Shown here: positions 16,212-25,400 of the stretch, in pieces | Position numbering within the stretch: position 1 is the first letter of the stretch | How the letters are laid out: each line of letters begins with the position of its first letter | From: Candidatus Thorarchaeota archaeon | GTDB taxonomy: Archaea > Asgardarchaeota > Thorarchaeia > Thorarchaeales > Thorarchaeaceae | Reading direction: 5' to 3' | Length of the DNA: 64,000 nucleotides | Assembly: GCA_029855935.1 (NCBI GenBank) | Contig: JAGSHN010000031.1 | Coordinates: 62,001-126,000 of the forward strand | Position numbers and translations under genes: made by a program | Notes under the pieces: generated by a model | Database searches by the model: none | Seen by the model: only the letters and a program-made list of their open reading frames with translations | Told to the model about the DNA's origin: nothing

Positions 16212-16931
16212 CTACTCGCTTGGCTGGGGACCGGTCAACCCTTCACGAGGACCGGACTCTTCCTCCTCATATGGCACCACAAGCATCGTCATACCGCTCA
16301 CGCCGAGCACTCTGACAGTCTGGCCGGTCTTGACGTGATCACCAACGGTGCGCGCCCACCAGATCTCGGCACCTGACTTGACCTTGCCCTTGGGAGCAAG
16401 GTCCGTTATGGCAACAGCCGTGGTGGGACCAAAGGTATAGTCTGGCCACTTGTCGTAGTCTCTCAGAAGCACCATATAGACGCCCATCAGAGCGAGAGCA
16501 GTGCCTGCCATTATGTACACTGCAAGCTGATGCGACGGGTCGGCCAACGTGGCGACCACTATTGCAAGCGCGTAGATTGGGCAGAACTTCAAGGCAACCT
16601 TGGCGTTGAGAAAGCCGCCGTGGAGGAAGCTCCCGCCACCAGCAAACATGGCGACCATCAGAAACAAGACGACCGCTATCACAAGCAGCTTGCCAGTGTC
16701 GAACTGCGCGTTGCCAAGGAAGACCTCAAAGACAAAGAGAAGTACTACCAGTGGGATGACCACCTGTGCCATGGCCTTCCCTGTCGCGGGCTCCAGTGTC
16801 AACACCATCAGAGTGAGTATGACAGCCATCAGAATCAGTCCTATGAAGGGGTCATACATGACGTATCCTATGACCCAGCTGAGCAGGGTCAGCATCAGCA
16901 GGACAATGCACATCTTCACCCAAGCGTCCAA
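16212..16931 (-). CDS. NfeD-like membrane protein
   Basis: 239 residues: six or so hydrophobic segments (about 8-150), then a soluble domain of about 70 residues with the OB-fold pattern of NfeD (TAVAITDLAPKGKVKSG, TGQTVRVLGVSGMTMLVV). NfeD partners are encoded next to slipin genes; here it follows the slipin gene by 33 nt on the same strand. The pair is thought to organise membrane microdomains. This is the long-membrane, short-tail form, without the ClpP-like protease domain. TTG start at 16931. Confidence 0.85.
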   Translation of the reverse strand: MDAWVKMCIVLLMLTLLSWVIGYVMYDPFIGLILMAVILTLMVLTLEPATGKAMAQVVIPLVVLLFVFEVFLGNAQFDTGKLLVIAVVLFLMVAMFAGGGSFLHGGFLNAKVALKFCPIYALAIVVATLADPSHQLAVYIMAGTALALMGVYMVLLRDYDKWPDYTFGPTTAVAITDLAPKGKVKSGAEIWWARTVGDHVKTGQTVRVLGVSGMTMLVVPYEEEESGPREGLTGPQPSE

Positions 16932-16964
16932 TCCGCCTCACCCACCCCTAGCTGAAGTCTTTAC

Positions 16965-17786
16965 CTAGCCCCCCTTGTCCGAGGGGACCCTGATGCCGCC
17001 TGTCGCCGCACTGAGGGCGGCGGACGTGCCCGCGGCCATTCCGACCTCAGGGATGTTGGTTGGCACCATAATGATGAGATTGGCATTCTTGGATATCTCT
17101 TGCATGATGTTCCATGTTCTCAGCACAAAGCCGATAGTCGACTGCTCGTATTTCCTCGCCGCCTGCAACATCGTTTCTGAGGCCTCAAGCTCTGCCTGTG
17201 CCAAGGTGATTCTAGCACGTCGCTCTCGCTCAGCCTGCGCCTCGCGGCTCATCGCATCCTGCAGCTGGGTCGGTATGACAACATCGCGAATCTCAACCGA
17301 TGAAACCTTGACGCCCCAGTGCTCGGTCTTCTCGTCGATGAGCTCCTGCAGGTGCATTGCGATCTTGTCGCGCTCGGAGAGCAGTTCATCAAGAGTGACC
17401 TTTCCTATGGTCTCTCTGAGCGTCGTCTGGGCTGCAAGCTCGACGGCAAGGGTGTACCTCTCGACCTCCAGAATTGCCTTCTCCACATCGACGACCTTGA
17501 AGTACATCACAGCGTCGACGATGACAGGGACATTGTCCTTGGTGAGTGACCTCTCGGTCTTGAAGGCGTACGTCTGAAGTCGGAGCGACACCCTCATTGC
17601 GATTGTGTCAATCACGGGTGTCACCCAGATGAGGCCAGGGCCCTTGATTCCCTTGTACTTGCCGAGCCTCATAATGGCGACACGCTCCCATTCGTTCAAC
17701 CGCTTGATGCCGCTCGCTATGATCATCAGGATGACAAGCAAGAGCAGCCCAAATAGAACCCATAGCATCGTTGGATCAATCTGCAA
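16965..17786 (-). CDS. Slipin (stomatin/SPFH family protein)
   Basis: 273 residues: an N-terminal membrane segment (about 6-25), then an SPFH domain beginning GIKRLNEWERVAIMRLGKY and containing GPGLIWVTPVIDT and TTLRETIGKVTLDELLSERD. The C-terminal helix is rich in Ala/Glu/Arg (REAQAERERRARITLAQAELEA), the coiled-coil part of stomatins that drives oligomerisation. It acts on the cytoplasmic face of the membrane with the NfeD protein encoded downstream. The start is TTG 17786 with GGGAGAT upstream. Strong family match in length and motif order. Confidence 0.92.
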   Translation of the reverse strand: MQIDPTMLWVLFGLLLLVILMIIASGIKRLNEWERVAIMRLGKYKGIKGPGLIWVTPVIDTIAMRVSLRLQTYAFKTERSLTKDNVPVIVDAVMYFKVVDVEKAILEVERYTLAVELAAQTTLRETIGKVTLDELLSERDKIAMHLQELIDEKTEHWGVKVSSVEIRDVVIPTQLQDAMSREAQAERERRARITLAQAELEASETMLQAARKYEQSTIGFVLRTWNIMQEISKNANLIIMVPTNIPEVGMAAGTSAALSAATGGIRVPSDKGG

Positions 17787-17937
17787 CTCTTCAATCTCCC
17801 TCTGACAAGTCTATGCGACCTCGGAGCAGATGTCTACTCCGGGCCGCAGTCGAATCATGTGCATATTAATCTTGACACCCACGTGGTGATGCTGGAGATC
17901 TGTGTCGCACCGTGTGGCTCCCTAGCGAGCCCGAGTC

Positions 17938-18678
17938 CTAGCTCTGGCCGCCAGACCTCAAGAACGGGGTACCTGAAAGAGCCTTGAACAAGGCCAGACC
18001 AACGACCACAATGAGGATTGTGGCGACTATTCTCTCCACTGGATACACGAGCAGGACAATATTGTAGGAGGTTGCCACAGACTCGGGAGAGACTCCCAGA
18101 GAGACAAAGTAGTAGGCCGCGATCGCCGAGCCGACAATGTGGTCCGTCATGACTGACAGGAATGACGTAATTCCGAGGAAAAGGGTGAGCTGGGTCGGCG
18201 AACTTGTGTCAAGGCCCCTCTCCACCACAGATGCCACGCCGGGAATCAGCATCACAAGCGCAATAGGAAGTGCAATAAGATGAAGCCACAGATAGAGCGG
18301 CGCATAGGGAGCAATGGGGCTCGCCACGTAGGCCACAACAGCGATGGGATATACGATTCCCACCACCTGGCCCTTGCCGGTGCGCAGGCAGCCAGCAGCC
18401 AAGGCGCCTGCCGCCGTGGCGATGGGAGTGTACGGACCCAAGACGCCCGCCGGGGGATTGAGAACAATTCCAACGTAGGAGCCGATGAGGACGGCGATAG
18501 GGCCGTAGATCGGCCCTAGGAGCAGCCCAATCAGCGATGCTGAGAGAAGGCCCACTGAGATGAAGCCATTCCCACCGACAGCAATCGAGAAAGGAATGAT
18601 TGTTGCCACCGTGTGGAATGCTGCGAAGATTCCTACAAAGGACCAAGCGTGGGTAAGGGAAGGTATCTCTAGAGACAT
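17938..18678 (-). CDS. Multi-pass membrane protein, possible ECF-type transporter substrate-binding (S) component
   Basis: About 246 residues with six to seven hydrophobic segments. The segment LLGPIYGPIAVLIGSYVGIVLNP and the following glycine/alanine-rich helices (AAGALAAGCL) look like the small-molecule-binding S subunits of energy-coupling-factor transporters, which are typically 180-220 residues with this layout. No ATPase or T component is adjacent. ATG 18678 is used, giving a short cytoplasmic start before the first segment. The ligand cannot be told. The S-component assignment is tentative; a generic permease is the alternative. Confidence 0.5.
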   Translation of the reverse strand: MSLEIPSLTHAWSFVGIFAAFHTVATIIPFSIAVGGNGFISVGLLSASLIGLLLGPIYGPIAVLIGSYVGIVLNPPAGVLGPYTPIATAAGALAAGCLRTGKGQVVGIVYPIAVVAYVASPIAPYAPLYLWLHLIALPIALVMLIPGVASVVERGLDTSSPTQLTLFLGITSFLSVMTDHIVGSAIAAYYFVSLGVSPESVATSYNIVLLVYPVERIVATILIVVVGLALFKALSGTPFLRSGGQS

Positions 18679-18721
18679 TTCAGTCGCCTTGCGGGTTTCT
18701 CTGACTTCCCGCCTGAGAACC

Positions 18722-18732
18722 TCTATATTAAA
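18722..18732 (-). promoter_or_regulatory. Candidate TATA box of the S-component-like gene
   Basis: The minus strand reads GTTTAATATAG about 45 nt before the start codon at 18678, in a gene-free spacer. Confidence 0.4.
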
Positions 18733-18881
18733 CGTACGGACCGAGAATAGCGATAGCCCCCAGCTGTCGCAATCACACCGCACCGTAGTCGTGGGCAGCA
18801 CATCCCGGCAACAAAACCCTGGTGAAGGGCGCCATGAACGAACGTGCACGGGCACAATGGGGAAACCGTCGCCGCGGAGAA

Positions 18882-19811
18882 CTAGCTGCTCGACGACGCC
18901 ACGACCCAGAAGAAGAGAAAGCCAAGAATCCAGACAAAAAGTCCTGCTCCAAGGACGACACCGAGTGCAGCACCCATCCCCGATGACCCCAGATTCACGT
19001 GGGCATTAGTGAACTGCTTGAATCCGCCGACGTACTTCGTCTCGTAGCCGCAGTGAAACTCCTTGTCTGTGATGGCACCACATATCTCGCAGACATAGCG
19101 ATTCTGAAACACAGCGCCAATCAGGCTGTCGAGATTGCAGCCGATGAAGGCGGTGAGAACAGACAACGGAAATATCAGGAGAATCTCTGCTGACGATGTG
19201 ACGGGGACAAGACCGGGTGTAAAGAGAGCATAGAGCGAAACAATCGTGCCGATTGCCGCTCCGGCAAAGAGTGCAACGCCTTCTCCGAGGAGAGAAACAG
19301 CCCCAATGGTCCCAGCGGGAACCTTGCGGCGGAGATTGGTGATCAGTCGGGGCTTTCGCTTGCTGAAGACGCCAATCTCGCTTGCCAGTGTGTCCGCGCT
19401 TGTCGTGGCCACCGAGCCTATGAACCCGCCGAACATCCAGAATGCAAGAGAGGGACTGACTGCACCAACTTCAGCAAGACGCTGTGACACAAAGATGCCA
19501 ATGGAGAACATCATAGGAATTATGCCACTGCCAAAGACATTCTTCCATGAACGTTTGCCCTTGGCCTCTTGGGCCACATTCTTTCTCATCTTGGCCCTGT
19601 ACTTGTACTTCGTTGCAATGCCAGAGCTGATGAAGAAGAAGAGAAGGACTGTGAACGCCGCGACACCACCGGTGTACCACACTGTGAATCCAACGAAGAA
19701 GGCACTGATGAGTCCCGATATGTCTACGAATCCTAGTCTGTAGCTCAGGGCCCCTAGAAAGGCCATCACTATCAGACCGGATATGACCGAGCTTGACAGG
19801 AACTCTATCAC
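18882..19811 (-). CDS. DUF92 (TMEM19-like) membrane protein
   Basis: About 309 residues with six to seven hydrophobic segments. Family marks are the GSVATTSADTLASEIGVF stretch, a following RKVPAGTIGAVSLLGEG and the end with FTNAHVNLGSSGMGAALG. Members of DUF92 are membrane proteins found in archaea, plants (phytyl-phosphate kinase VTE6) and animals (TMEM19); a prenyl-phosphate kinase role is possible. A loop near the C-terminus carries CEICGAITDKEFHCG, a probable zinc site. GTG 19811 is preferred because GAGGTGA lies just before it; GTG 19820 is the alternative. A TATA-like TATATA is at 19873. Confidence 0.75.
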   Translation of the reverse strand: MIEFLSSSVISGLIVMAFLGALSYRLGFVDISGLISAFFVGFTVWYTGGVAAFTVLLFFFISSGIATKYKYRAKMRKNVAQEAKGKRSWKNVFGSGIIPMMFSIGIFVSQRLAEVGAVSPSLAFWMFGGFIGSVATTSADTLASEIGVFSKRKPRLITNLRRKVPAGTIGAVSLLGEGVALFAGAAIGTIVSLYALFTPGLVPVTSSAEILLIFPLSVLTAFIGCNLDSLIGAVFQNRYVCEICGAITDKEFHCGYETKYVGGFKQFTNAHVNLGSSGMGAALGVVLGAGLFVWILGFLFFWVVASSSS

Positions 19812-19870
19812 ACCTCTCACCTCGTTGTCTTCGCATCACCGAGAGTCAGCGTCAACGGCAGTGTTCTATG

Positions 19871-19880
19871 AGTATATATC
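19871..19880 (-). promoter_or_regulatory. Candidate TATA box of the DUF92 gene
   Basis: The minus strand reads GATATATACT about 60 nt before the start codon at 19811. Confidence 0.4.
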
Positions 19881-20012
19881 AGTTGATAGCAGTATTCTCA
19901 CATTACCAAGAGGCGGCGTATTGGTGGCATTTAAGCCTTTGCCACCGACTTCTGCAGTTGCCGAAGCCGAGTTCGATATAGTACAGAGTCGACGCCCATT
20001 CCCGGTGTCAAG

Positions 20013-22139
20013 TCACGTGGCCTCGGATGGGACGACGAGAAACGACCGGGAGTCCGTTGAAGCAACAATCCGCCCCCGACTATCGAGTATGACAAGGCGA
20101 AGAACACATCTCTCAGATGTCCGGATGCTCTCTCTACTGACCACGAGGGGAGGAAAGTCATCAGAGGTGAAGGTCAGGCTCTCTGAGTCGGAGGGGTATA
20201 GGATGCCCTCGGTCCCCGCGAGAGGCTGATCCCGAGATGAGGACAGAAGTTCCACCCTACAGGGGGCGGACTGTATCGATGCGCCACCAGTGTCGATCTT
20301 CCCGCGAAACAAGACCGGCGTCTTGCCACGCACATAGGAAACGGTGGCGAGGGGCTCAATGAAGAGGCGAGGAATGGACGTGGAGAAACCAGCCCTGAGT
20401 TGAGTCACTCCCTCACCCATTCGTGCAGTCACGCTGACCGAGTACTCTTGCGGCTCAACGGCAGTATCAAAGGCCGTCGGCTCTACGATGGTCTGACGAG
20501 GGGCGAGGCTAAGAGGACCGACAGAATGCTTCTTGACAATCAAACCCCTTGCATCGGTCACTAAGCAGACAAGTGATGAGACCGTGATCTCGTGGGCCGT
20601 CGTGTTGCGAAGCAATATCGACAGGCGGGCTGTTGTCCCGGCAATCACGTGGTCTGCACTGAGGAGAAGTCTCAGTTCGAGACCTTGATGCCAGCGCAAC
20701 CAAGTGGGTAGCATGGGCGCGCCGCCAACAGGATCGCTGGCCCATTCTCCTATCCAGTCTTGTGCCGTCTTGGCCAAAGAGCGAATCAGAGAGTCCACAT
20801 CCAGTCCGGACCGCGCGTAGAACGTTAGGACAAGGTCTGCGGGCGTCGTCCGTGAATGCCAGAGCTCGCTCCCAAACACGGATACGAGGACTGGTCTCAG
20901 AAGGGGGCTCTGCAGCACTCCCATCTGGTCCAGCTCTTCACCAATGAGATAAAGTAGAGATGTGAGGGCGTCGCCGAGCGTTCGATGGGCGAGTACGTGA
21001 CCTGTCCCGTTATCGTTGACGTTGGGATCTCTTGTCGGTCCCTGATTGTAGAGAGCAGCCATCAGGGGGTCTTCGTCGATCGTGGCAGGTGCGAACGGTC
21101 CGTTCAGACCCGCCAATATCGCGCTCGTGCAGTTCGTGATAAGAGAAGCAGTGTCGACACACGGGACCTCAGACCCTGCCACGAGCGATCCAAATGCCCT
21201 CACAGCAAGTCCCTGAAGCAGTGCCGCGATGGCCACAGTCCGTGTGACTGATAGTTGAAGGTCAAAGACCTGAACTCTGACACCCCCGCCCTGGCGCTCA
21301 AGCACTATGCAGGCGCCCTTATCGCTTGGAGAGACCGATGATGCTGAACCCATGTCATCTCTAGTCAGCGGCGGTACAACGGGAAATCGTCCGCCGCTAT
21401 CAAGGCTATACTGATGATATAGTCGCAGCGAACGCACGCAACCCTCTGCCTGCAGCTCGGTATCAGGACCCAGGCTGACATCACAAGTGGGACGAGAGGC
21501 CACTATAGGCGAGTTGACGGAGAGGGCAATGAGGTGAGGAAGAAAATCGCGGAAGATGTTGTATACTGCCCTCCGTGTCAGCTGGTCGGCGTGAGGACCA
21601 AGCACTATGTGACGCTCTCCGAAGGACAACCGTTGGTCGTGTGACATCACGGGATTGAGGCCCAGCGGGAGAAGCACCACATCCACGGTATGTTTGAATG
21701 CCTCCCATACGCTGCGGAGGAGGGCACGTAACCACCAGTCAAGCTCGTTGAATGAGGAACAGGTGGGAGTTGAGATGATTGGATGTGCAGGACCGTCGGG
21801 GGACGACCCAATCTCACATTCAAAGATGCCATAGGATGCCACGCTCCCGTCAGGAAGAGCATAGCGGACACGTCCTGTGATTCGAGGTCTGACTGAGCTC
21901 GGCGAGAGCACCGTTGCTGTACGGAATCGACTCCTGACAGACTTCAAGGATGATGTCCTGGCCGCCTCACCAATGAGGGACGCGAGGGTGTTGGCCAGTG
22001 ATGGGACAGCGGGCAGTATCTCCCCGATTGTGAGCGGCGTGCCATCGGCGTGGGTGATCTGAGGCTCAATCTCAATCCTGTGGGGAAATGGCAGCCCAAT
22101 CTCCCCACGGCCTTCGGTCGGCGGAGTTCCAGCGCTCAA
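20013..22139 (-). CDS. Glutamate-cysteine ligase (GCS2)-like protein fused to Ig-like domains
   Basis: 708 residues from TTG 22139. The first about 450 residues follow the GCS2/YbdK carboxylate-amine ligase plan: RIEIEPQITHADGTP (21-35), FECEIGSSPDGP (106-117), LLPLGLNPV (156-164), ERHIVLGPHADQ (175-186) and FLPHLIALSVNSPIV (199-213), this last being the ALSANSP-type mark of the family. The C-terminal about 200 residues are predicted beta strands of the CARDB/Ig type (LLLSADHVIAGTTARLSILL, EYSVSVTARMGEG). The ligase domain would join an amino acid to another amine using ATP. Several conserved acidic positions are changed or hard to place, so activity is unsure. No signal peptide. Combination not known to me. 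Confidence 0.5.
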   Translation of the reverse strand: MSAGTPPTEGRGEIGLPFPHRIEIEPQITHADGTPLTIGEILPAVPSLANTLASLIGEAARTSSLKSVRSRFRTATVLSPSSVRPRITGRVRYALPDGSVASYGIFECEIGSSPDGPAHPIISTPTCSSFNELDWWLRALLRSVWEAFKHTVDVVLLPLGLNPVMSHDQRLSFGERHIVLGPHADQLTRRAVYNIFRDFLPHLIALSVNSPIVASRPTCDVSLGPDTELQAEGCVRSLRLYHQYSLDSGGRFPVVPPLTRDDMGSASSVSPSDKGACIVLERQGGGVRVQVFDLQLSVTRTVAIAALLQGLAVRAFGSLVAGSEVPCVDTASLITNCTSAILAGLNGPFAPATIDEDPLMAALYNQGPTRDPNVNDNGTGHVLAHRTLGDALTSLLYLIGEELDQMGVLQSPLLRPVLVSVFGSELWHSRTTPADLVLTFYARSGLDVDSLIRSLAKTAQDWIGEWASDPVGGAPMLPTWLRWHQGLELRLLLSADHVIAGTTARLSILLRNTTAHEITVSSLVCLVTDARGLIVKKHSVGPLSLAPRQTIVEPTAFDTAVEPQEYSVSVTARMGEGVTQLRAGFSTSIPRLFIEPLATVSYVRGKTPVLFRGKIDTGGASIQSAPCRVELLSSSRDQPLAGTEGILYPSDSESLTFTSDDFPPLVVSRESIRTSERCVLRLVILDSRGRIVASTDSRSFLVVPSEAT

Positions 22140-22297
22140 TCACAGTGCCCCCGTCATCTACGTGGCACGTGGCCCGTACAAGAGGTCCGTCACGAGGCGG
22201 ACAGACAGCAGATGATGGCCACTCGTTGTCACATCACTCTATGGGAGTCCACTGAGTACGGGACCGACCTTTATTATCTTTGCTCGCACGGGGGATG

Positions 22298-22726
22298 CTA
22301 CTCGCTGGCAACGAGCCCGAAGACCTCCTTCACCTTCTCACTGATCTCCCGAAGACGATACCACACGGAGTCGCGGCCCCTTCTCTCAGCAAGCATGACG
22401 AAGAGTATCTGATAGTCAAACTCTGTGATGTCCTTGAGTAGGACTAGAGCTCGGTCATCTATGAAGTGGCTTCGATTGACACGACCGTCACGGAACCTGA
22501 TGGCTAGGGGACGCAGAGCCTTCTCCGCCCGGTCGAGCTTCCTGATTGCCTCACGGAAATTCTTGTCAGGATCGCCCATAGCGTAGCCGCCGACAAGGGG
22601 GGTCATTCCTGCGCCGAGCGAGCCTCGCCCAATCTCGTCTAGAACATCCATCGTTTCCTGAAAGTATGCGTACGCGTCAGAGAGACACTTCTTTATTCCG
22701 TACAGGACACGCGCACGGTCTGTCAT
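22298..22726 (-). CDS. Small helical protein of unknown function
   Basis: 142 residues, mostly helical and amphipathic, with no membrane segment and no motif I recognise. The middle has a loop GSLGAGMTPLVGGYAMGDPD, then a basic helix (IRKLDRAEKALRPLAIRFRDGRVNR) and a final helix ending VKEVFGLVASE. ATG 22726 start. It lies just upstream (in coordinates downstream on the strand) of the OppF gene, separated by about 108 nt, and could share a transcript with the ABC transporter ATPases. Confidence 0.55.
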   Translation of the reverse strand: MTDRARVLYGIKKCLSDAYAYFQETMDVLDEIGRGSLGAGMTPLVGGYAMGDPDKNFREAIRKLDRAEKALRPLAIRFRDGRVNRSHFIDDRALVLLKDITEFDYQILFVMLAERRGRDSVWYRLREISEKVKEVFGLVASE

Positions 22727-22834
22727 TGAAGACCCCCGGGCAAGACTGTGAGAGGGAGAAAGACAGCAGAACTGAAGAGGGGCGGGTCAGATGACCGCGC
22801 CCTGCTCATCAGTACTTTACTCTCGTCGACGCAC

Positions 22835-23899
22835 CTAGAGCTCCATCTCACCCAGCTCACCAGCAAAGTGGCAAGCGACGTGATGACCGTTGCCCATATC
22901 GCGTTCAACGGGTATCTCTCTGGTGCAGATCTCCTGCGCGTATGGACAACGCGGGTGAAACCTGCAACCACGTGGGACATTGATTGGGCTCGGGGGCTCG
23001 CCCTTCAGCGACTCGACACGACGCTTGACTGTCGGATCTCCAGACGGGACTGCAGAGATCAGAGCGCGCGTGTAAGGATGCTGGGGGTTGAAGGCGACCT
23101 CGTGAGATGGGCCAATCTCCATTATCTTGCCAAGATACATGATACCGATTCTGTCTGCGATATAGGTTGCGACAGCAAGGTCATGTGTGATGAACAGATA
23201 CGTCAGACCAAGCTCCTCGCGCAGCTTGAGCAGCAGGTTCAATATCTCGGCACGGATTGAAACGTCTAGCATCGACACCGGCTCGTCGGCGACCATGAAC
23301 TCCGGGTGGAGAATGAGCGCGCGTGCGATGGATATGCGCTGGCGCTGCCCGCCTGACAGCTCATGCGGATATCTGTCAATGTAGTCCTCTGCGGGAGTGA
23401 GAGCGACACTCTCAAGCGCCTCAAGGACACGCTCCCTGCGCTGACTGGGAGTGAGCTGAATCTTGTGGACAGTGAGTGGCTCGGACACGATGCTGTAGAT
23501 GCTCTGCTTGGGGTTGAGAGACTCGTATGGATCTTGGAAGGTGATCTGCATTCGCTTCCGCAGTTCCTTCATCTCATTGCGGTCAAGAGTACCGAGATCG
23601 ATTCCTGCATATATCACCTCACCATCGGTCGGGGGCTCAAGGTACAGAATGCACCGTCCAGTCGTTGTCTTGCCGCAGCCGGACTCTCCTGCGAGAACGA
23701 GAATCTCTCCCTTCTTGATGTCAAAGCTCACCCCGTCGACTGCCTTCACGTACAGCTCCTGTTTGTAGAGCAATGACGAGAGAAACCCTGTGTTGACAGG
23801 GAACCATTTCCTTAGATTCCGCACTTGGATGAGAGTCTCGCCTGGGGCTACCTCCTGGGCCTCCGTGAGATACCTGCTAGTCTGTGGAATTGCCATCAT
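22835..23899 (-). CDS. Oligopeptide ABC transporter ATPase (OppF/DppF type)
   Basis: 354 residues. Walker A is GESGCGKTT, the signature is LSGGQRQRIS and Walker B is EFMVADEPVSMLD, with the switch His in LFITHDL. The C-terminal oligopeptide-transporter extension with Cys-rich RGCRFHPRCPYAQEIC is present. It should energise the Dpp/Opp permeases from the cytoplasm, as a dimer with the upstream OppD. ATG 23899 has GGAGTGA before it and lies 3 nt from the oppD stop (coupled). Genes are minus-strand, with permeases at 7382, 14126 and 25672. Confidence 0.93.
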   Translation of the reverse strand: MMAIPQTSRYLTEAQEVAPGETLIQVRNLRKWFPVNTGFLSSLLYKQELYVKAVDGVSFDIKKGEILVLAGESGCGKTTTGRCILYLEPPTDGEVIYAGIDLGTLDRNEMKELRKRMQITFQDPYESLNPKQSIYSIVSEPLTVHKIQLTPSQRRERVLEALESVALTPAEDYIDRYPHELSGGQRQRISIARALILHPEFMVADEPVSMLDVSIRAEILNLLLKLREELGLTYLFITHDLAVATYIADRIGIMYLGKIMEIGPSHEVAFNPQHPYTRALISAVPSGDPTVKRRVESLKGEPPSPINVPRGCRFHPRCPYAQEICTREIPVERDMGNGHHVACHFAGELGEMEL

Positions 23900-23902
23900 C
23901 CA

Positions 23903-24892
23903 TCACTCCAACTCTACCTTCAGCTTGCCCTTCAGCTCCTCAGCGAAGTGACAGGCCACCCATCTGCCGGGTTCAATCTCCTCGAAAGCCGGCTCTTCTC
24001 TCTTGCATATGTCCTGAGCGTACGGACAACGCGGATGGAACCTGCAGCCGGGCGGTGGGTCAATCAGATCTGGCGGAGAACCCGGGATGGACGTGAGAGT
24101 CTTCTTCTCAGCCTTTACCATACTTGGAATTGCTCCCACCAGTCCGGTCGCGTACGGATGCACCGGCTCCTTGAACACCGACACCACGTCGGCCAGCTCT
24201 GCAATTCGACCGGCGTACATGACCGCGACCTTGTCACACGTTTCAGCAATGACGCTCAGGTCGTGCGTGATGAGAATCAGTGAGAGGCCGAGGTCCTTCT
24301 GAAGCTTCTGCATCAGCTTCAGGATCTGGGCCTGAATAGTCACGTCGAGCGCTGTCGTCGGCTCGTCGGCAATCACGAGGTCCGGATTGCACGCGAGGGC
24401 CATAGCAATCATTGCGCGCTGACGCATCCCACCGCTGAACTCGTGTGGGTAGTTGTGGATCCGGCCAGGGTCGAGTCCGACCATCTCGAAGAGCCGTGCC
24501 ACTCTGTCCAGGGCCTCTTCCTCAGTCACGTTCTCGTGCATCAGAATGGCCTCAGCAATCTGTTCCCCAATCTCGAAGACAGGGTTCAGTGCGTTCATCG
24601 CGCCCTGGAAGACTATGGCCACGTTCTTCCATCGGATGTCACGCATCTCGCGCGGAGTCTTTCGCAGCAGGTCTTCGCCCTTGAAGTAGATGTTACCACC
24701 GACAATGTTTGCAGCCGGCGGAAGAAGCTGCATTATGGAATAGGCAAGAGATGACTTTCCGCAGCCTGATTCACCTGCCAGTCCTATGGACTCTCCCGCC
24801 TCCAGCTGAAGCGAAACGTTGTCCACAGCCTTGACAAGTCCGCGCTTGGTTGAATAGTACATTCTTAGGTTCCTTATATCAAGCAGAGGCAT
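23903..24892 (-). CDS. Oligopeptide ABC transporter ATPase (OppD/DppD type)
   Basis: About 329 residues. Walker A is GESGCGKSS, signature FSGGMRQRAM, Walker B LVIADEPTTALDV and switch His ILITHDL, followed by the oligopeptide C-terminal domain with PPGCRFHPRCPYAQDIC. It forms the ATPase pair with the downstream OppF. ATG 24892 (GGAGATTG upstream) gives the normal family start MPLLDIRNLRMYY; the frame is open further upstream to 24949 but that extension has no family match. A TATA-like TTAAATATA lies about 90 nt upstream. Confidence 0.93.
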   Translation of the reverse strand: MPLLDIRNLRMYYSTKRGLVKAVDNVSLQLEAGESIGLAGESGCGKSSLAYSIMQLLPPAANIVGGNIYFKGEDLLRKTPREMRDIRWKNVAIVFQGAMNALNPVFEIGEQIAEAILMHENVTEEEALDRVARLFEMVGLDPGRIHNYPHEFSGGMRQRAMIAMALACNPDLVIADEPTTALDVTIQAQILKLMQKLQKDLGLSLILITHDLSVIAETCDKVAVMYAGRIAELADVVSVFKEPVHPYATGLVGAIPSMVKAEKKTLTSIPGSPPDLIDPPPGCRFHPRCPYAQDICKREEPAFEEIEPGRWVACHFAEELKGKLKVELE

Positions 24893-24977
24893 CTTCTCAA
24901 TCTCCGCCGGAGCTCTATAGCAATGGTAGGGTGTCTTGTCTGTCTGCACCCATTGCGTGGGGTGCTTCTCGGTCGGC

Positions 24978-24987
24978 TTAAATATAT
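24978..24987. promoter_or_regulatory. AT-rich TATA-like element between divergent oppD and a small membrane protein gene
   Basis: TTAAATATAT lies between the minus-strand oppD start (24892) and the plus-strand start at 25086, about 90-106 nt from each. It is nearly symmetric, so it could serve either gene. Confidence 0.35.
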
Positions 24988-25085
24988 TCCCTTTGACGAC
25001 CTCGGCTTTGCACTCGGTTCACAGTTGCAACGTACAGCTGTCGAAATGCGTAAAAGTAGGAATGGCGAGGATGGCGTGAAGCCTG

Positions 25086-25400
25086 ATGACGATAAGGTCA
25101 TTTCCAAAGACGCGCAACGAGCCCCGCAAGAGAATACTTCTCATACCTGTGGTCCTCATTCTTGGAGGCTATGTACTCACTCTTCTTCATCCGGTGTTGG
25201 GAACAGGCTTCATCGGCATTCTGCTCGCATTGACGGGGGTGCTCTCGGTCTTTCTCGTGGGGATGGTCTTTGCTGACATCTGGGTGTCCGCACGGCGGAC
25301 CAGACAGATGATTGAGAGAAGACAGAGAGAGCTCGCCGACGATAGTGATGTGTCGGATGAGGACATTCCCGATCCTTTCCAAGACGAGATGGGCGACTGA
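25086..25400 (+). CDS. Small two-pass membrane protein
   Basis: 104 residues: a basic start, two hydrophobic segments (IPVVLILGGYVLTLLHPV and a second, GFIGILLALTGVLSVFLVGM), then a basic helix (SARRTRQMIERRQRELA) and a strongly acidic tail (DDSDVSDEDIPDPFQDE). ATG 25086 follows GGCGTGA. The basic-then-acidic tail would face the cytoplasm. No family recognised. Divergent from oppD and upstream of the second DppC gene. Confidence 0.6.
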   Translation: MTIRSFPKTRNEPRKRILLIPVVLILGGYVLTLLHPVLGTGFIGILLALTGVLSVFLVGMVFADIWVSARRTRQMIERRQRELADDSDVSDEDIPDPFQDEMGD

